A stretch of DNA of 64,000 nucleotides from Pteria penguin (taxonomy: Eukaryota; Mollusca; Bivalvia; Pterioida; Pteriidae). Under the pieces are notes generated by a model, which did no database searches, was not told the DNA's origin, and worked only from the letters and a program-made list of their open reading frames with translations. The DNA lies in the NCBI GenBank assembly GCA_035048485.1, contig CM068583.1:26532841-26596840 (forward strand), read 5' to 3'. Shown one piece after another: positions 13,501-26,300 of this stretch; position 1 is the first letter of the stretch, and every line of letters begins with the position of its first letter. The position numbers and the translations under genes are program-made.

Positions 13501-16500
13501 TTAAGCCCCACACCAGTTATATCAAGGTTAATATCTAAGGTTAATGTTGAGGTAAAATCCCTGCATCTTCAGCATTTAAATGAGCCTTGGGAAATGGGGA
13601 GATGGGGGTGGGGAGAGAAATAGAAGAGATTCAATGCCTTGGCACCGATATACAATGTAAACAACACCTCCCACATAGTACTTACACAAAGCAGCCTGTG
13701 TGCCACACCTGTCCATTGTAGTTTACCATTTGCTCCCAAGGATTCAGACACTCACTACACGCGGAACATGATGACGTTATTTCATGTGTGGGGTTCTTTT
13801 CCCTGTGTTACCATGGCAACAAGAAGCAAACAGTTCAAGATTTGTGCTTTCTTTTTCAATATCATGTGAGAAGCCTTGCAGTCTTACATTACAACAGTGC
13901 TAGTTTAGTACCAGAATGCCTAGTATGAGCTTGTGCTATTATGTACACGTTGTGAGGTGTGATAAATATATTACATTTCTCTACCACTAGATTTCATTAT
14001 TTATTAGTTTGTTGATGGCGATGAAATTTACATTAAGTGATTTGAGCACTGCTTGAAGAATGAAAATATTCAAACTATTAAAATGGTCAAATATGCACAA
14101 GGAAACTATATTCTGCATCATCACCACACACATTGTCAATGCATCAAAATTCAAACTGTATAATGTATGTGTATATGTAATGAACAAGAAACTATTAATG
14201 TAGCTGAATACATTACAGTGCTACACTGAAGACTTGCTATGTTCTGCCTCTCATTTTTGTCAAGTAAAGGTTCCATTTTCAGTGGGGCATAGAGGGTCAA
14301 TCAGGGTGAAACTGAACAAGTGAAGGGTCTACCAGTGTACCCATGAAAGGTCTACCAGTGTACCTGTGAAATTTCTACCAGTGTACATGTGAGGGTCCAC
14401 CAATGTACCTGCAAAAGGTCTATGGTTTTCTTGGGATACTTTATTTTGCTGCACCACTGAATACTACAAACTGTGGCCACTACCATATACATGTAGGTGA
14501 GATAACACTAGAATATGTGGCTATTCAGACATACTTGATTTGTGGGTTTGCTTTAAATGCTTTGATTTGATTTGAGTGGAGGAGGGAGGGAATAATTTTC
14601 TAAAAAAAATTACAAATTATTATTGACAGTATACAATATACTTGAAGGTATTATCATTCTTTTTTTTTTGTTTTGTTTTTTTTTTTCTTTTTTGATATTT
14701 TAGGAAAATGGCAAGTATTGAATTGAAAAAATTTCAAATGACACGAAGGGCTAAACTACTGAAGACATCTAGCATAGAACTACATCAGAGTCTACGATAT
14801 ACATGTATTATCAGTGAGACAGTGAGACAAATTAACTATGAAAGTGTCATTCAGATTAAAGAGATGATACTCATGCAATAAAATATGAGAGTGAAGAACA
14901 TACATATACAACAATATTAGCTATCGCTTACAATAATCATATATACATACTGTATATACACAAATATTAATTGCAAACTATCATATTTTGCATGCATCGT
15001 ACTAATTAGAACGCTATCTGTAATCAGTAATAACATTTAACATTTCCCAGTACATAATTCAGTGCATTTCCTTTTATCTAAAGCTACCAGTACATGTACA
15101 GTATTTCTGTCACCATTGGATTAGTTATGATTAGTAATAACACCTTGTCTCTTGCTGTTACAAGTTTCTGAAGCCAAATCTAGGTTTTATTTTCATACAA
15201 CTAAAACCTCTCTTGTATGTTTTCCCTATGGACTCCTTTGAAGAGAGCAACAAAATCCAAACTGATTCTGCTCTCTTTCAAATCCCACCCCTCTCTCACT
15301 GACCTTGAAAAATTTCCAGAGAAAGCTGGCATTTCCAGTTCTCATAAAATACCCACTTATGTTCTCTTGATCATGATGCATAGATTCACAATGCTATCCT
15401 ACCTGCCTTGCTTTACTTACACAAAGCACTGTGTGTGCCACACTTCACCATTTGAGTTAACTATCTGTTCATTGGCTCCAAACCCCTCGTGGCATCTATG
15501 GCAGACGGCACTACCCAATGACATGTTGGTGCTGAAAAAGTGACATAAATAATCAATCTTTAAGCTTGAAGTGAGAGGCAAAAAAGTTATAAAAGAAACC
15601 AAATTAGGTAATACCGCCCAATGCTAAGCTTGATCAATCTTGCATTGACAGATTACAAGAACTCCTGGATAGATTTATTTCAAAGAAGACCCTTCCAAGA
15701 ATTATGTCTCAGAAATGTCAGGTAACCACTTGCAATATGATAAAATTTTAATTATCAGTTGGAAAATGAAATAACATAACACAAAAAAGGAAGGATGTTC
15801 TACCTTAATGAAAAATATATATCCCTGGCCAAAAATACAAGCAATCATCAGTTGGAAAATGAAATAACATAACACAAAAAAGGAAGGACGTTCTACCTTA
15901 ACGAAAAATATATATCCCCGGCCAAAAATACAAGCATTCATGTATAATAAATGCATGTACAAAGAGTGAAGTCATCTATACTATGTACAATCTAAATACC
16001 TGATTCTGTCTACAAAATCTTAACACTTGAAATGCATATTTCTATATAATGCAAATACTATTGAGAAGATCAGCATGTACAGTTCTCATATGACTATACC
16101 ACTCCAGGAAAGATAAGCTTGAGTATTCATTGCACAAATGACATCTGATAATCCCTACCTCGGATTACACCGATATTATATGAGGCAGACACGAAAAATA
16201 AGGTTTGTGTCAGTACATTTTCTAATTTAAAATTAAAGTTATGGGATATACAAGCAGAAAGGTCTTAACCCGCAATGTATTGTATTGACTACATCAGTAA
16301 AGTGGATACGATTTAAATTCGATGAATTCTTTGGTGTATTTTTCAAGGTAAACGAAAGCAAATAAAATTGTAGAATGAAGTAGATTTTCATTCAGCCATT
16401 CCATATATGTAACAGTACTGAATCTCATTTGGCGGATCTAGACTGGGGGATGGAGATTGGAACACCATCCCTTTGCTCAGTAAAGTTTAACGTCACTTTC

Positions 16501-19500
16501 GACCATTTTGAAAGTGGAATCATTTTTGTAACCAAAAAGACAAAAAACTCGTACAAAAGCTAGATCCGTCTACGAAAATGTTTATATCTAACCACGTTAT
16601 TCACCTTTGGAACTGCATTATACATCGATCATGTCGGGCAAATGAAAGTAGCAGGCAGGTTGTTAGGTCAATGCCTGAATGTTATCATATGTACAAACTA
16701 ATAAGAGGTAATTCACAATCGATGGTTAAGAAGCGTTTACACATTCCACCATTGCCAGGGTATTCAGGCACTCTTTAAAATTAGATCACCGCATTATTTA
16801 TTTAGATCGGCGAAATAGTATGGAAAACTGACTTCGTATGAAAAGTGATACCTCAGTTTCTAATTCGACATTTTCATTAGTTCGTTGTGTCAGAGACATA
16901 TATACACAGAGACTGGAAACTCCCATTGAAAGCTATATAGCTCCCTGACATAAGTAACATTTCCCGACAGGCATCTCGATAAGCCGGAAGTCCGCCATAT
17001 TGTTCTCGGCATTCATTCGCTTGAAAGCATTAAGCTTGCAAAGAAGAGGAATTTTCATCGCTTTTTAAACAAAGGTAGTTCAGATAAGTAAAAAAAGCAA
17101 TATACTAATCATTTGAATCATAAAACATTTCATATATGATCTATTCAATGTGAAGACATAACCCCGATCAGAAGCCATTAGTTGTGATAGACCTCTGAAA
17201 ACATTCGCTTGGGTTTATGCAAAACATTTACACAATATTGAAGCACATGCCACCATTTTTCGTTTATAGCACCATCAATGTTTATTATAGTCATAGTGCT
17301 TTAATTTTCATATGAAATATCTGTAAATCATGCATAATTACCCGGTCGTATTTGAGGACCTCGCGACATTTTTCTCCTCACTACCGAACCCGCTGAGAAA
17401 CGACAACGGCAAGAAAAATTGTTAAAACAACAAAAATTAATGTCCTTTACATGACTAAACTCACACGTGTGTGTAAAGAAAGGTTTCAGACACATTTTAT
17501 ATCATTGGGTGTAGAAGACTTTATTCGTTATTTGATTTTAATCCAATTTTATCTACGCGGTAAATATTCAATCGTTTTTAACAAGAAAACCGATACCATA
17601 CCATATAGAGCAAAATAATCATATAACCTGTCGATATATATATTGTTTTTATATTGAAAGTCATACTATAATCATCAAAGAAGTCATAGTTGTTATTGTA
17701 GTAAGAACTGAAGCAGTTATAAACACGTAAGGGAACATCTTGCAATGCAAATTTTCTGTGGCCGGCGGGTCGCCATTTTGTTTTTGTTGTTTGTGTGGGG
17801 GTTTTTTTTTCTTCTTTACAAAGGAGTAAATCTTGTTCGTATCATGTGAAGTGTGCGCAACAGGTACAGAAATTATTTTGTTTTATGATTTACCATCTGA
17901 ACATTAAAATAAACATTAAATTGTTATTTACTACCTTCCTAGATGCATTGATTGCTCAGCCTTATGAGGTAAATTTAAACAACTCCTATAAAATGGCAAC
18001 AAGTGCTGTTTAGAAAATAAAATAATAAATAAATAAATAAAAATAATAAGTGCGGGGGGGGGGGCCACAGACACATTTACAAATTAAAGTTGCCATTTAA
18101 GTACGAATTAAAGAAGTTATCAACACGTAATTGGACATATTGCAATGCGAAATTTCTTTAGACGCCTGGATCGCCATTTTCTTTTTACTTCTTTACATAG
18201 GAGGGAGTAAAACAGCTCATACCACGTCAACAGTGTATAAAACATTATTTTGTTTGCTATTTACCATCTGAATTTTTAAATAAACACAACATTGTTATTT
18301 ACTGCCCATGAATGACAAAGACAGACGCTGGTGCTTCCCCTGGGGTGGTGAACAAACAGTAGTAAAGGCAGGGGCATTGATTGCATATATCAACAACTCG
18401 TAAATGGCAACAAACGCTGTTTAAAATGAATAAATATATAAATAGAAATAATTATTTTAAAAAAGCAGGAAATGAAGGCGTCTCAGTAAAAATCTTGGTT
18501 TTAAAAATATTTTTATAATGATTAATGATACAAGTTTGTCTCGATTTTGTTAGAAAGAAAAAGGAGAATATTATTTCTACACATCGATAGAATTAACAAA
18601 AAAATATAAAAGAAAAAAATAATAATAAGTGCCCGTAGAATTTGAACTGAGGTGCGTCGGCAGGAAACATCTACTGCGCTATACGTCCCCGGGCGATATC
18701 CGACGGTTAAAATCGGTGTATTGTAGAGCGCGGTCACCTAATTAGCATAACAAAAGGACGTGCATCATATGCCGGACGAAGCGGCGAGTTTCCAGTCTCT
18801 GTGTATATATGTCTCTGGTTGTGTATACCTTAACACCTTCCACCACCGCCTTAAGAAATAACTGGTGTAAACGAACGAAGAAGGAAAATATTAGTATACA
18901 TCCATATCAGCAGATGTGTACATAGTAATTTGGTGTACCATATGCCCATTTCGACAACTTTTGTCTCTTCAGTGATGCTCCAAAGGTCGAAACTGTGGAA
19001 ATTTACAGCATGAATGTTTGAAGAGCAAACCAATTACATGTACTGAACTGATCTAAAAATAATCGCCAAAGAACAAGTAGAAGAGCAGAGCTATGCATGA
19101 GGGAGATCCTCTTTAGTTTTAGAATAATTACATCTTTTATCACAATGAATCTGAAGTATATATTTCATAAAGAGGCATGTTTTGATAGTTATTAAACTTT
19201 CAAAGAATACATTTAACAGTATTTAATCAAATACAACCAACAATGAACGAACACAATGCTCATATAACACCAAAGAACTCTCATCTACCGTACACGTATA
19301 GCTAACACACAGTGATCTTGGATTCTCTGATGTGTGCATCATGATGAACAATCAGCACCTGTCATTGCCTTACATTGTTAACGGTAAGCCTGATGGATGG
19401 GATGGAGTACAACGTGTTATATCTACTTAACTTCAAACACATATACGTATCTAGTATTTCTCCTTAATATTTTGGGAAAATCTTATAACCATCATTATCA

Positions 19501-22500
19501 AAGAAACAGTATTAGGAAACCTTCAACGTCATGATATACTTTTACTAATTTTCAAATTGTGACTAAATTTTAAGGCGAGCACATGACTATTTGTAACTTT
19601 CTTACAGCTATAGAACTTGTTAATCGCACGATACAGTTTATGGTCCCTTGTATCAAAACAACATGAGAATAAAAACTTAACTTCACATCCAGTATAAGTA
19701 CGTGAATATTCATTTCTCTTGAATAGGCAACATTTGATCTAATAAAACTGCAAACTTTGTGCAAAGTCCTGTTAATGTATCGATAAACAGGATACTTGGC
19801 ATGTTCAGACAATATGCACAAAAACATGAGGATTCCAAACATCTGCTACAAGTTCATATGGACAATTAAAGCCGCAAAAATTGGAGGTTGTACAGAAATC
19901 TGATAAAAAATTACTGTTCACACTCTCCGCGGTAGTTTCTAATAATTGCAGCATAATGAAAAGCAATCAACACCAGAGTACGTACGTAAAAAGCCGAGTT
20001 CAATAACAAGGTGAAGCGATCTATCATCAATGCCTCCTACTACCTGTTCTAGAATGCCAGAAAACAGAGACCCCATTTATCAAGACGATTTAAAGAGCTT
20101 GTATAACATTATAACTATATACACACACACGACAAGATATCAAATCGTCAAAACTGTACACTACATTTGTTGAGTGGCTGCACAAAATGAATACGAAAAT
20201 TATAACTTATAAAAACCTATTAGGCGCTCTCTTTGAACAAAACAAATATGGGTGTTTTGTGATGAAAAACTGTGCTTTCTGAAATGATACAATCGTGAAA
20301 ATGCAATGATGCAAGCTAAAATGCTTTGATAGATTTACATTATTTATTCAACGTCTCAAGTTTAAGATTTTAACGTTTTTGGTTTGTCCCTACTGTGATA
20401 CAAGTAGCGACCTTAAGGGAAGTATATGTATTTATACTAAATGTACACAATGATTTATCTACAGGATGTATAATCAAGTTACAGATTACAAGTACTAATG
20501 ATATCTACAGCGATAGATCCTGACGTAAACGATATCTACAGGGGTCGATCCAGACCTACACGATATCTACAGGGGTCGATACAGACAAACACCTACAGTG
20601 GTCGATCCAGAGATACACGATATCTACAGTGGTCGATCCAGACCTACATCTACAGTGGTCGATCTACACCTACAACATATTTACAATGGTCGATCCGAAC
20701 TTACTTAAAATCTACAGTGGTCGGTCCAGACCTAAATGAGAACAACTTAAGATTAAAAAGAGGACGTCATGACAAAATTTATGAAGCAGATGATTAAAAA
20801 AATTGGATAAAAAAGCCCTCTCCATTTCTAAGCCATCACTAGTCGAATCTCATTTCGGAATCAGATTATTGTGAAAGAATGCTCCCTAAAACTGAGTTTG
20901 GTTTGATTTTTTCAGGATTTATACATTTCAAATTTATATTGCAACATGAAGCGCTATATCGAAACATCATCGTTTAAACATAATGATGCAACTGGGAATC
21001 GAATCCGGGTCGCTCTTGTCCCGAGAAAAAGTTCTGTACCCCATACATCAACCCTGTCTCATACATGTATATCTAATTAACCAGAATAGCAAGTACCTGT
21101 CGAGATGTTGTACCCCCTCTATACCATTGGAGATGCCCGTAACTAGATTCTTATCCGTGTTATGGTCAAAGTGCAACCTTCTCCTCTGGAACAAGTCGCT
21201 TTCCGTACGTTCACTTAGGGATTGCAAGCGCATATATCCAGGTTTCTGCTGTAAACTTCCAGTGGCCATTTTCGTATTTTATTTTCAGCTACTCCAAATG
21301 TCCCGTGTTATTGCTAAACTCTCTAATATACTTCGATGTTGGTTTTGAAACTAAATCCGTGATATATGATCCAATTTTATGAATAATAGATTGATACACG
21401 ATACTTAAAATGTAGGCATGCTCTACTTGCGATTTTATTTATCCTTTTTGAACGCCTCTTTCGCAAACGCCATATAAATCTTTCACATTCCGTTTTCAAA
21501 ATGCACACTCTTCCCTCAAGGTGAAGATTCACTCACGGAAAGATAGTTTTTCAGGTAAGTTAATAGGGTCAAAGCATTACTTCGTTATGCTTTATTAAAA
21601 TATATGAGGCAAGACTGACGTCGCACCTGTGCAGTTGACCGATTTTCCAGGTATGTGTACCCGTGCTTGTCCTATCAAATATACACGTCCGAGTAAAGCA
21701 ATATGCAACAATACTAAATGCACATTAGTCGCTTAATAAACTCCACTAGCATTGACCTAGGTAAACAACATATGTGGATAGATCGCATACACCGCAGGTA
21801 TTGTAAATATCTCGAAATCCCCTGGTTCAATTGCTTCTATAAATCAAGGTAAGTTGATATGATATGTATAAAGTTCACAAGAAGTCTAGGTATGGTGACC
21901 ATGGCCTGTCGAGTCCTGTTCGTTCATAAGGTAGCCACGCCCAGAAGATACATCTCTAATACTAATGTGGATCTTCCTTCACCGTTTAAATAGACTACTA
22001 CTTCCATTGTGTGTTATTTCAGATGAAAAACCGATTTTCCGGGTCAAAACGTGGCCTTTAGGAATAGGAATTAGCGACTTGGTCGTATTTACAAGTGTTG
22101 ACGGCGAATAACTTCGTTAATTAAATATGCTCGGGTGGACTTCTTGTCTACAGATTTGTAACTTAAAGTAAGTGTTGACTTTACAGATGAACAAGTCTCT
22201 AAAGTCTAATACGACTACTTAAAATGAATGGTTTTCAAAATTGTCTTATAATCCTGCTTTTGTTCCAGGGAGTTGTAACAAAGAAAGGTGTAAACGTGAA
22301 TATAAATTGTGGAATAACTGGGAAATCTTAATCTTTCTTTCGCTTTCTTTACGTTAGAACGGGTAGTTACATAGGAAAAAGATTATACAGAGCTGTTATA
22401 TCAAGGATTCAAAATACGGTCTTTACATGTGCAAGAATGAGAGATGATGTAGTTCAACGGAAGGTCCGAACGATGACTTTGACGTATCTGTGTCCGAGTG

Positions 22501-23271
22501 ACAGATTGGCTTTGGATGACCTCGAGGTCCGAGCAGCAGACCAACTAATATGTCGACGACAGAGAAACATCTATCATATCAAACACCTAATAGCAGAGAC
22601 AGCCGCTCAGACAGTATGCAAGGTATGAAATGTTTCACTATCATAAGATCTGGAAAAAGTGAATGATCTAGGAGCAGCAGGCTATAAAGGCATTGGTAAG
22701 TTGCCACTTGAAATAGCGGATAAAACAGAATGGGTGAAATGTGTCATTTAATCAGTAAGACTATTACAAAAAAAGCATGGTAGTGTCGTTTGCAATGGGT
22801 GGGGAGTGTTAGTGGTTGTTTATATCAGATGGTAAGCAGTATTCAGTCTAACTCACTAAGTAGGAAAATGCCAGAATATCAGACGAATCTGATGAATGTC
22901 TGGCAAAATGCTGACAGTATCAGTCTTTCTTGTTGAGATAATCAGTGAGCACAATTACTGAAACTTTATGATGAATATCAAAAAATGATGTGTTATGGGA
23001 ATGTCCGATGAACTCGGGAATGTCCGATATACAGTGAAAAGTTAGATTTCTGTAATACGGTATCAGACAATTCTCAAACTTTTAAGCCAAGCAAGGAGCT
23101 GGTCAGATAACTTTAAAAAGTATCGGAGGTTAAACAAGAAAATATAGGGTAAATACTGAAAATATCTGGTTAAATACGAAAATGCCACGTCATTATTACA
23201 TACGTTAGAAATAGACCCTTATTAAGGTAGAATTTTAAGAAGCTGTAGAAGATAATACAATTATGGAGATA

Positions 23272-23312
<41 letters not shown>

Positions 23313-26300
23313 TGTGTGTGTGTGTGTGCGTGTGTGTGTGCAAACTTTCGACAAAGGAGACATATTAGTAATATCGGTCAAATTTGGTAAGGTACATAGA
23401 CGACTTCTTTTATGTTTAGAACTTCCTCAAAGTCACCGATATATTGCGTCAGGGTTTAAAAGAATTCAAAACCATGAAACCCCAAATTAGATATATATTC
23501 TAAATCGAGCATTCATAATCATTTGATGGTATGTTTTGACAGGTATTAATTTCATTGACATTTGACATTTCGAGATCTTACACGCAAAAAGAAATATATA
23601 TACAAAACTGCAGTTTGTAAGTTGTGCTGTATGTTTTTACAGATTACGAGCCACATGATGCATTTAAAATACAATTCACAATGCGCTTTGGTAAATGAGT
23701 GAGTAAATAAGTCGAAGTAAACAAGCATATTTAATATTGCTGAAGTAATACATGTCCCCCACCGGTTTCCATAAGTCCAAGGGCCGTAACTCTTTAAAAA
23801 TAGGTCAATCATAACCAAGCTCGAACTTGATCTGTAACTTATTGATACAAAGTACATACCATTTTTAAGTCAATAGCTTCAATGTGAATGGTTGCAAAAA
23901 TGCCCGGAAAACCAAAGTATTTCAGAGAGATGGACAGACAGTTGAAGTGGAACCTACAATCCCTTCTGGTTTTACCGGTAGAGGAATAATAACTGGGGCT
24001 CTGATCCCCAATATGAGTTTTATTCGGCTGAGAGTATTTTAATTGATACCGAATGAGACTGGGTTAGGTTCTGCAACCTATAAATTATAAATACTTTTTA
24101 GAGGGAACTGTCGCACAGACCAAATTTTCTACATAATACATCATTGTTTGAATCAGAATATTGTGTTTTCAGCTGCAAACATATTTTAAAATATAGAGAC
24201 TGTAGTTAGTTGGTAGACAGAGTGTTCACGGCGCTCTCAACAATTTTCAGTTACATTGCGACAAGGAAGCAGGAGGTAATGAAACTTTTAATAGCTGCGT
24301 TATCCAAGAGTCACACCTAGATCGCCCGTACCCCAAGTCCAGTCCGCTTAGCTACAGAAAGGTTGTCCCTAAATCATAGGCTGTGACATGATGCTTCAGA
24401 TGACGTTATGCAATAAATATCTATACAACATGTAAATCATTTCATAATGTTCTTTCCAATACAGCTGATATATAAATAAGAACGCCGAGGTCCGAGTATT
24501 GATTTGATATGAAGATACACAACTCGGTAGCAGTTGTAGCTTGCATAGTGTAGCGTCCGTAAAACGCATATATGATGTTGCATATCGATACTTGATAATA
24601 AACTAGGTGCCAAAAATCAATACGTTCGACACTTATTACCAATGATTATGACATGTTAACCCGTATCATATTCCAAATCAATCGAACAATTATACCTTTT
24701 GCAGGGAGCATCGTCTGCATAGTCAAGGAAGTCGAAATCTGCTGAAGGGAACTTGTACATGGTCGGGATGGCGGCAGTGAATATAAGACGGCTAGTCTAC
24801 AAGATGTTGCATCAACTCTACAACCAGTAACAGCCTCGAATTCGTTTGATATGCATTGTCAACGCGCATCAAGACGAGGCGCCGGCGCTTGGTATAGCAA
24901 CGTTGCGCCCGTGGTGATACTTTTCAAAGACGCAAGCTGTCAGCAGAGTGTAGGTATGTTGAAATTGGTCATTTCTCCGACCATTATACGTCATTTCTCA
25001 AACCACATCATTTTGACTGTTGTAATGGTTTTTTTTCATAAAATTATCGGTAACCACAAAATGTATCATCTAAAATATATAACTATAACAGATGCGTTGT
25101 AGTATTGTAAATACATAATTTAAAATGTCCCGTCATTCGAGATATGGCTTTATGCAATGGCGGATCCAATACTTTCTAATAGGTGGTCCCATACGTCAAG
25201 TATTGACCAAAATACCCAGCCATTCTTTGTGACAAATCTGGAGTTTTACTCACATTATTTGAATGTAATCACCTTAATCATCTATATATTTCAAATCTGG
25301 GTCCCCTCTAAATCCGCCATGTTATGGATGAAAACATACTATAATTTGACTTGTTTTAACTTTAAGATGTTTGAGTTTATTTAATGTATACAATGTGCAC
25401 ACATATACATATATACACATGTATCTTTGATAGCCAAACGTCCGCTTCATTCTGCTGGCTAGCGAAGATGATAAATATGATGCACCATGATCGTTGAATT
25501 TCTATGTGGTATGCGATTCATGGAAACCTGGGTACAAAGGTTAAATCTTTTAGTATTCTCCCATGAGATTTATTTATATCTGCATATTCTGTATGGCGAA
25601 AGAGGACTGTGATAGAACGAGGTGACAAATCTGCATTGGCACGTTCAAAAAACTTCCTCAATGATAAATAAATCAACAAACTTATCATAAAGCTATTAAA
25701 GTATGTTCCAATGCACTATGCAGAATTTCATCCAATGCTAAAGAAATATACGATTAAAATAAGTAATTTTGTTTCCCTATAGTAAAATATAAAACATTAC
25801 GTAAAGTGATCAACACCCGAAGAACCATGTTATATAAATGGTAATATCGGATTTTTATATGACGTAAAGATCTAACACATTACCTAAGTCGAATATACAG
25901 TACGCCTTTTAATCCCGGTCTTCATGAAGTATGATAGCAATTTAACCGTCATTCAAACCTTCGTTTTATATCGCAGCTTGATGCTTAGCATACATATTCA
26001 AGTGCTTACCAGGCATGTATTTTCTATTAAGGAAGAATTTACCAATGGTGTGGAAATGCATTTCCTTTCAGAGAAGATATTAAGATAACCTATTTTTCGC
26101 AGTTGTTTACGTGTAGCATTTTAGGAGTTGTCTTTCCTGTGTCTGATAGCAAGATTGTGTCCCGTTACTAGTGTCTTTTTCTAACTTAAAATTTTTGTTA
26201 TTTAAAATGAGCACATGAAATTTAAAGTTAGAAAAAGAAACTAGCATAGACAGGGACATGAAATAATGTAAATCCTTAACAATGTCCATTGTTTACTTCA

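Larger units (their letters stand above)
16891..18817. mobile_element. 1,927-bp DNA transposon-like element, perfect 32-bp TIRs and 7-bp target duplication
   Basis: The first 32 bases (16891 on: cagagacatatatacacaga...) are repeated exactly in inverted orientation at 18786-18817. Identical 7-bp flanks gttgtgt lie at 16884-16890 and 18818-18824. No transposase frame is visible, so it is non-autonomous. Inside lie a diverged tandem duplication (about 17708-18440), three YY1-like motifs (cgccattttg / ccgccatattg) and a tRNA-like stretch. A 7-bp duplication is not the usual hAT (8) or PIF (3) size; Dada elements make 6-7 bp, but I saw no protein to assign a superfamily. It lies in a PINCH 5' intron. 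Confidence 0.88.

Noticed and set aside
16930..17002. Minus-strand start [18 protein letters not shown] as another PINCH first exon
   Set aside because: It lies inside the transposon, hits a stop four codons later, and has no consensus donor in a usable phase.
18630..18696. Functional tRNA gene
   Set aside because: A and B box-like parts exist but the D arm and anticodon arm do not fold.
20498..20797. Plus-strand 99-codon frame with repeating YLQ/SIQT units
   Set aside because: Translation of the ~33-bp minisatellite, whose unit simply lacks stops; unit lengths vary and break phase.
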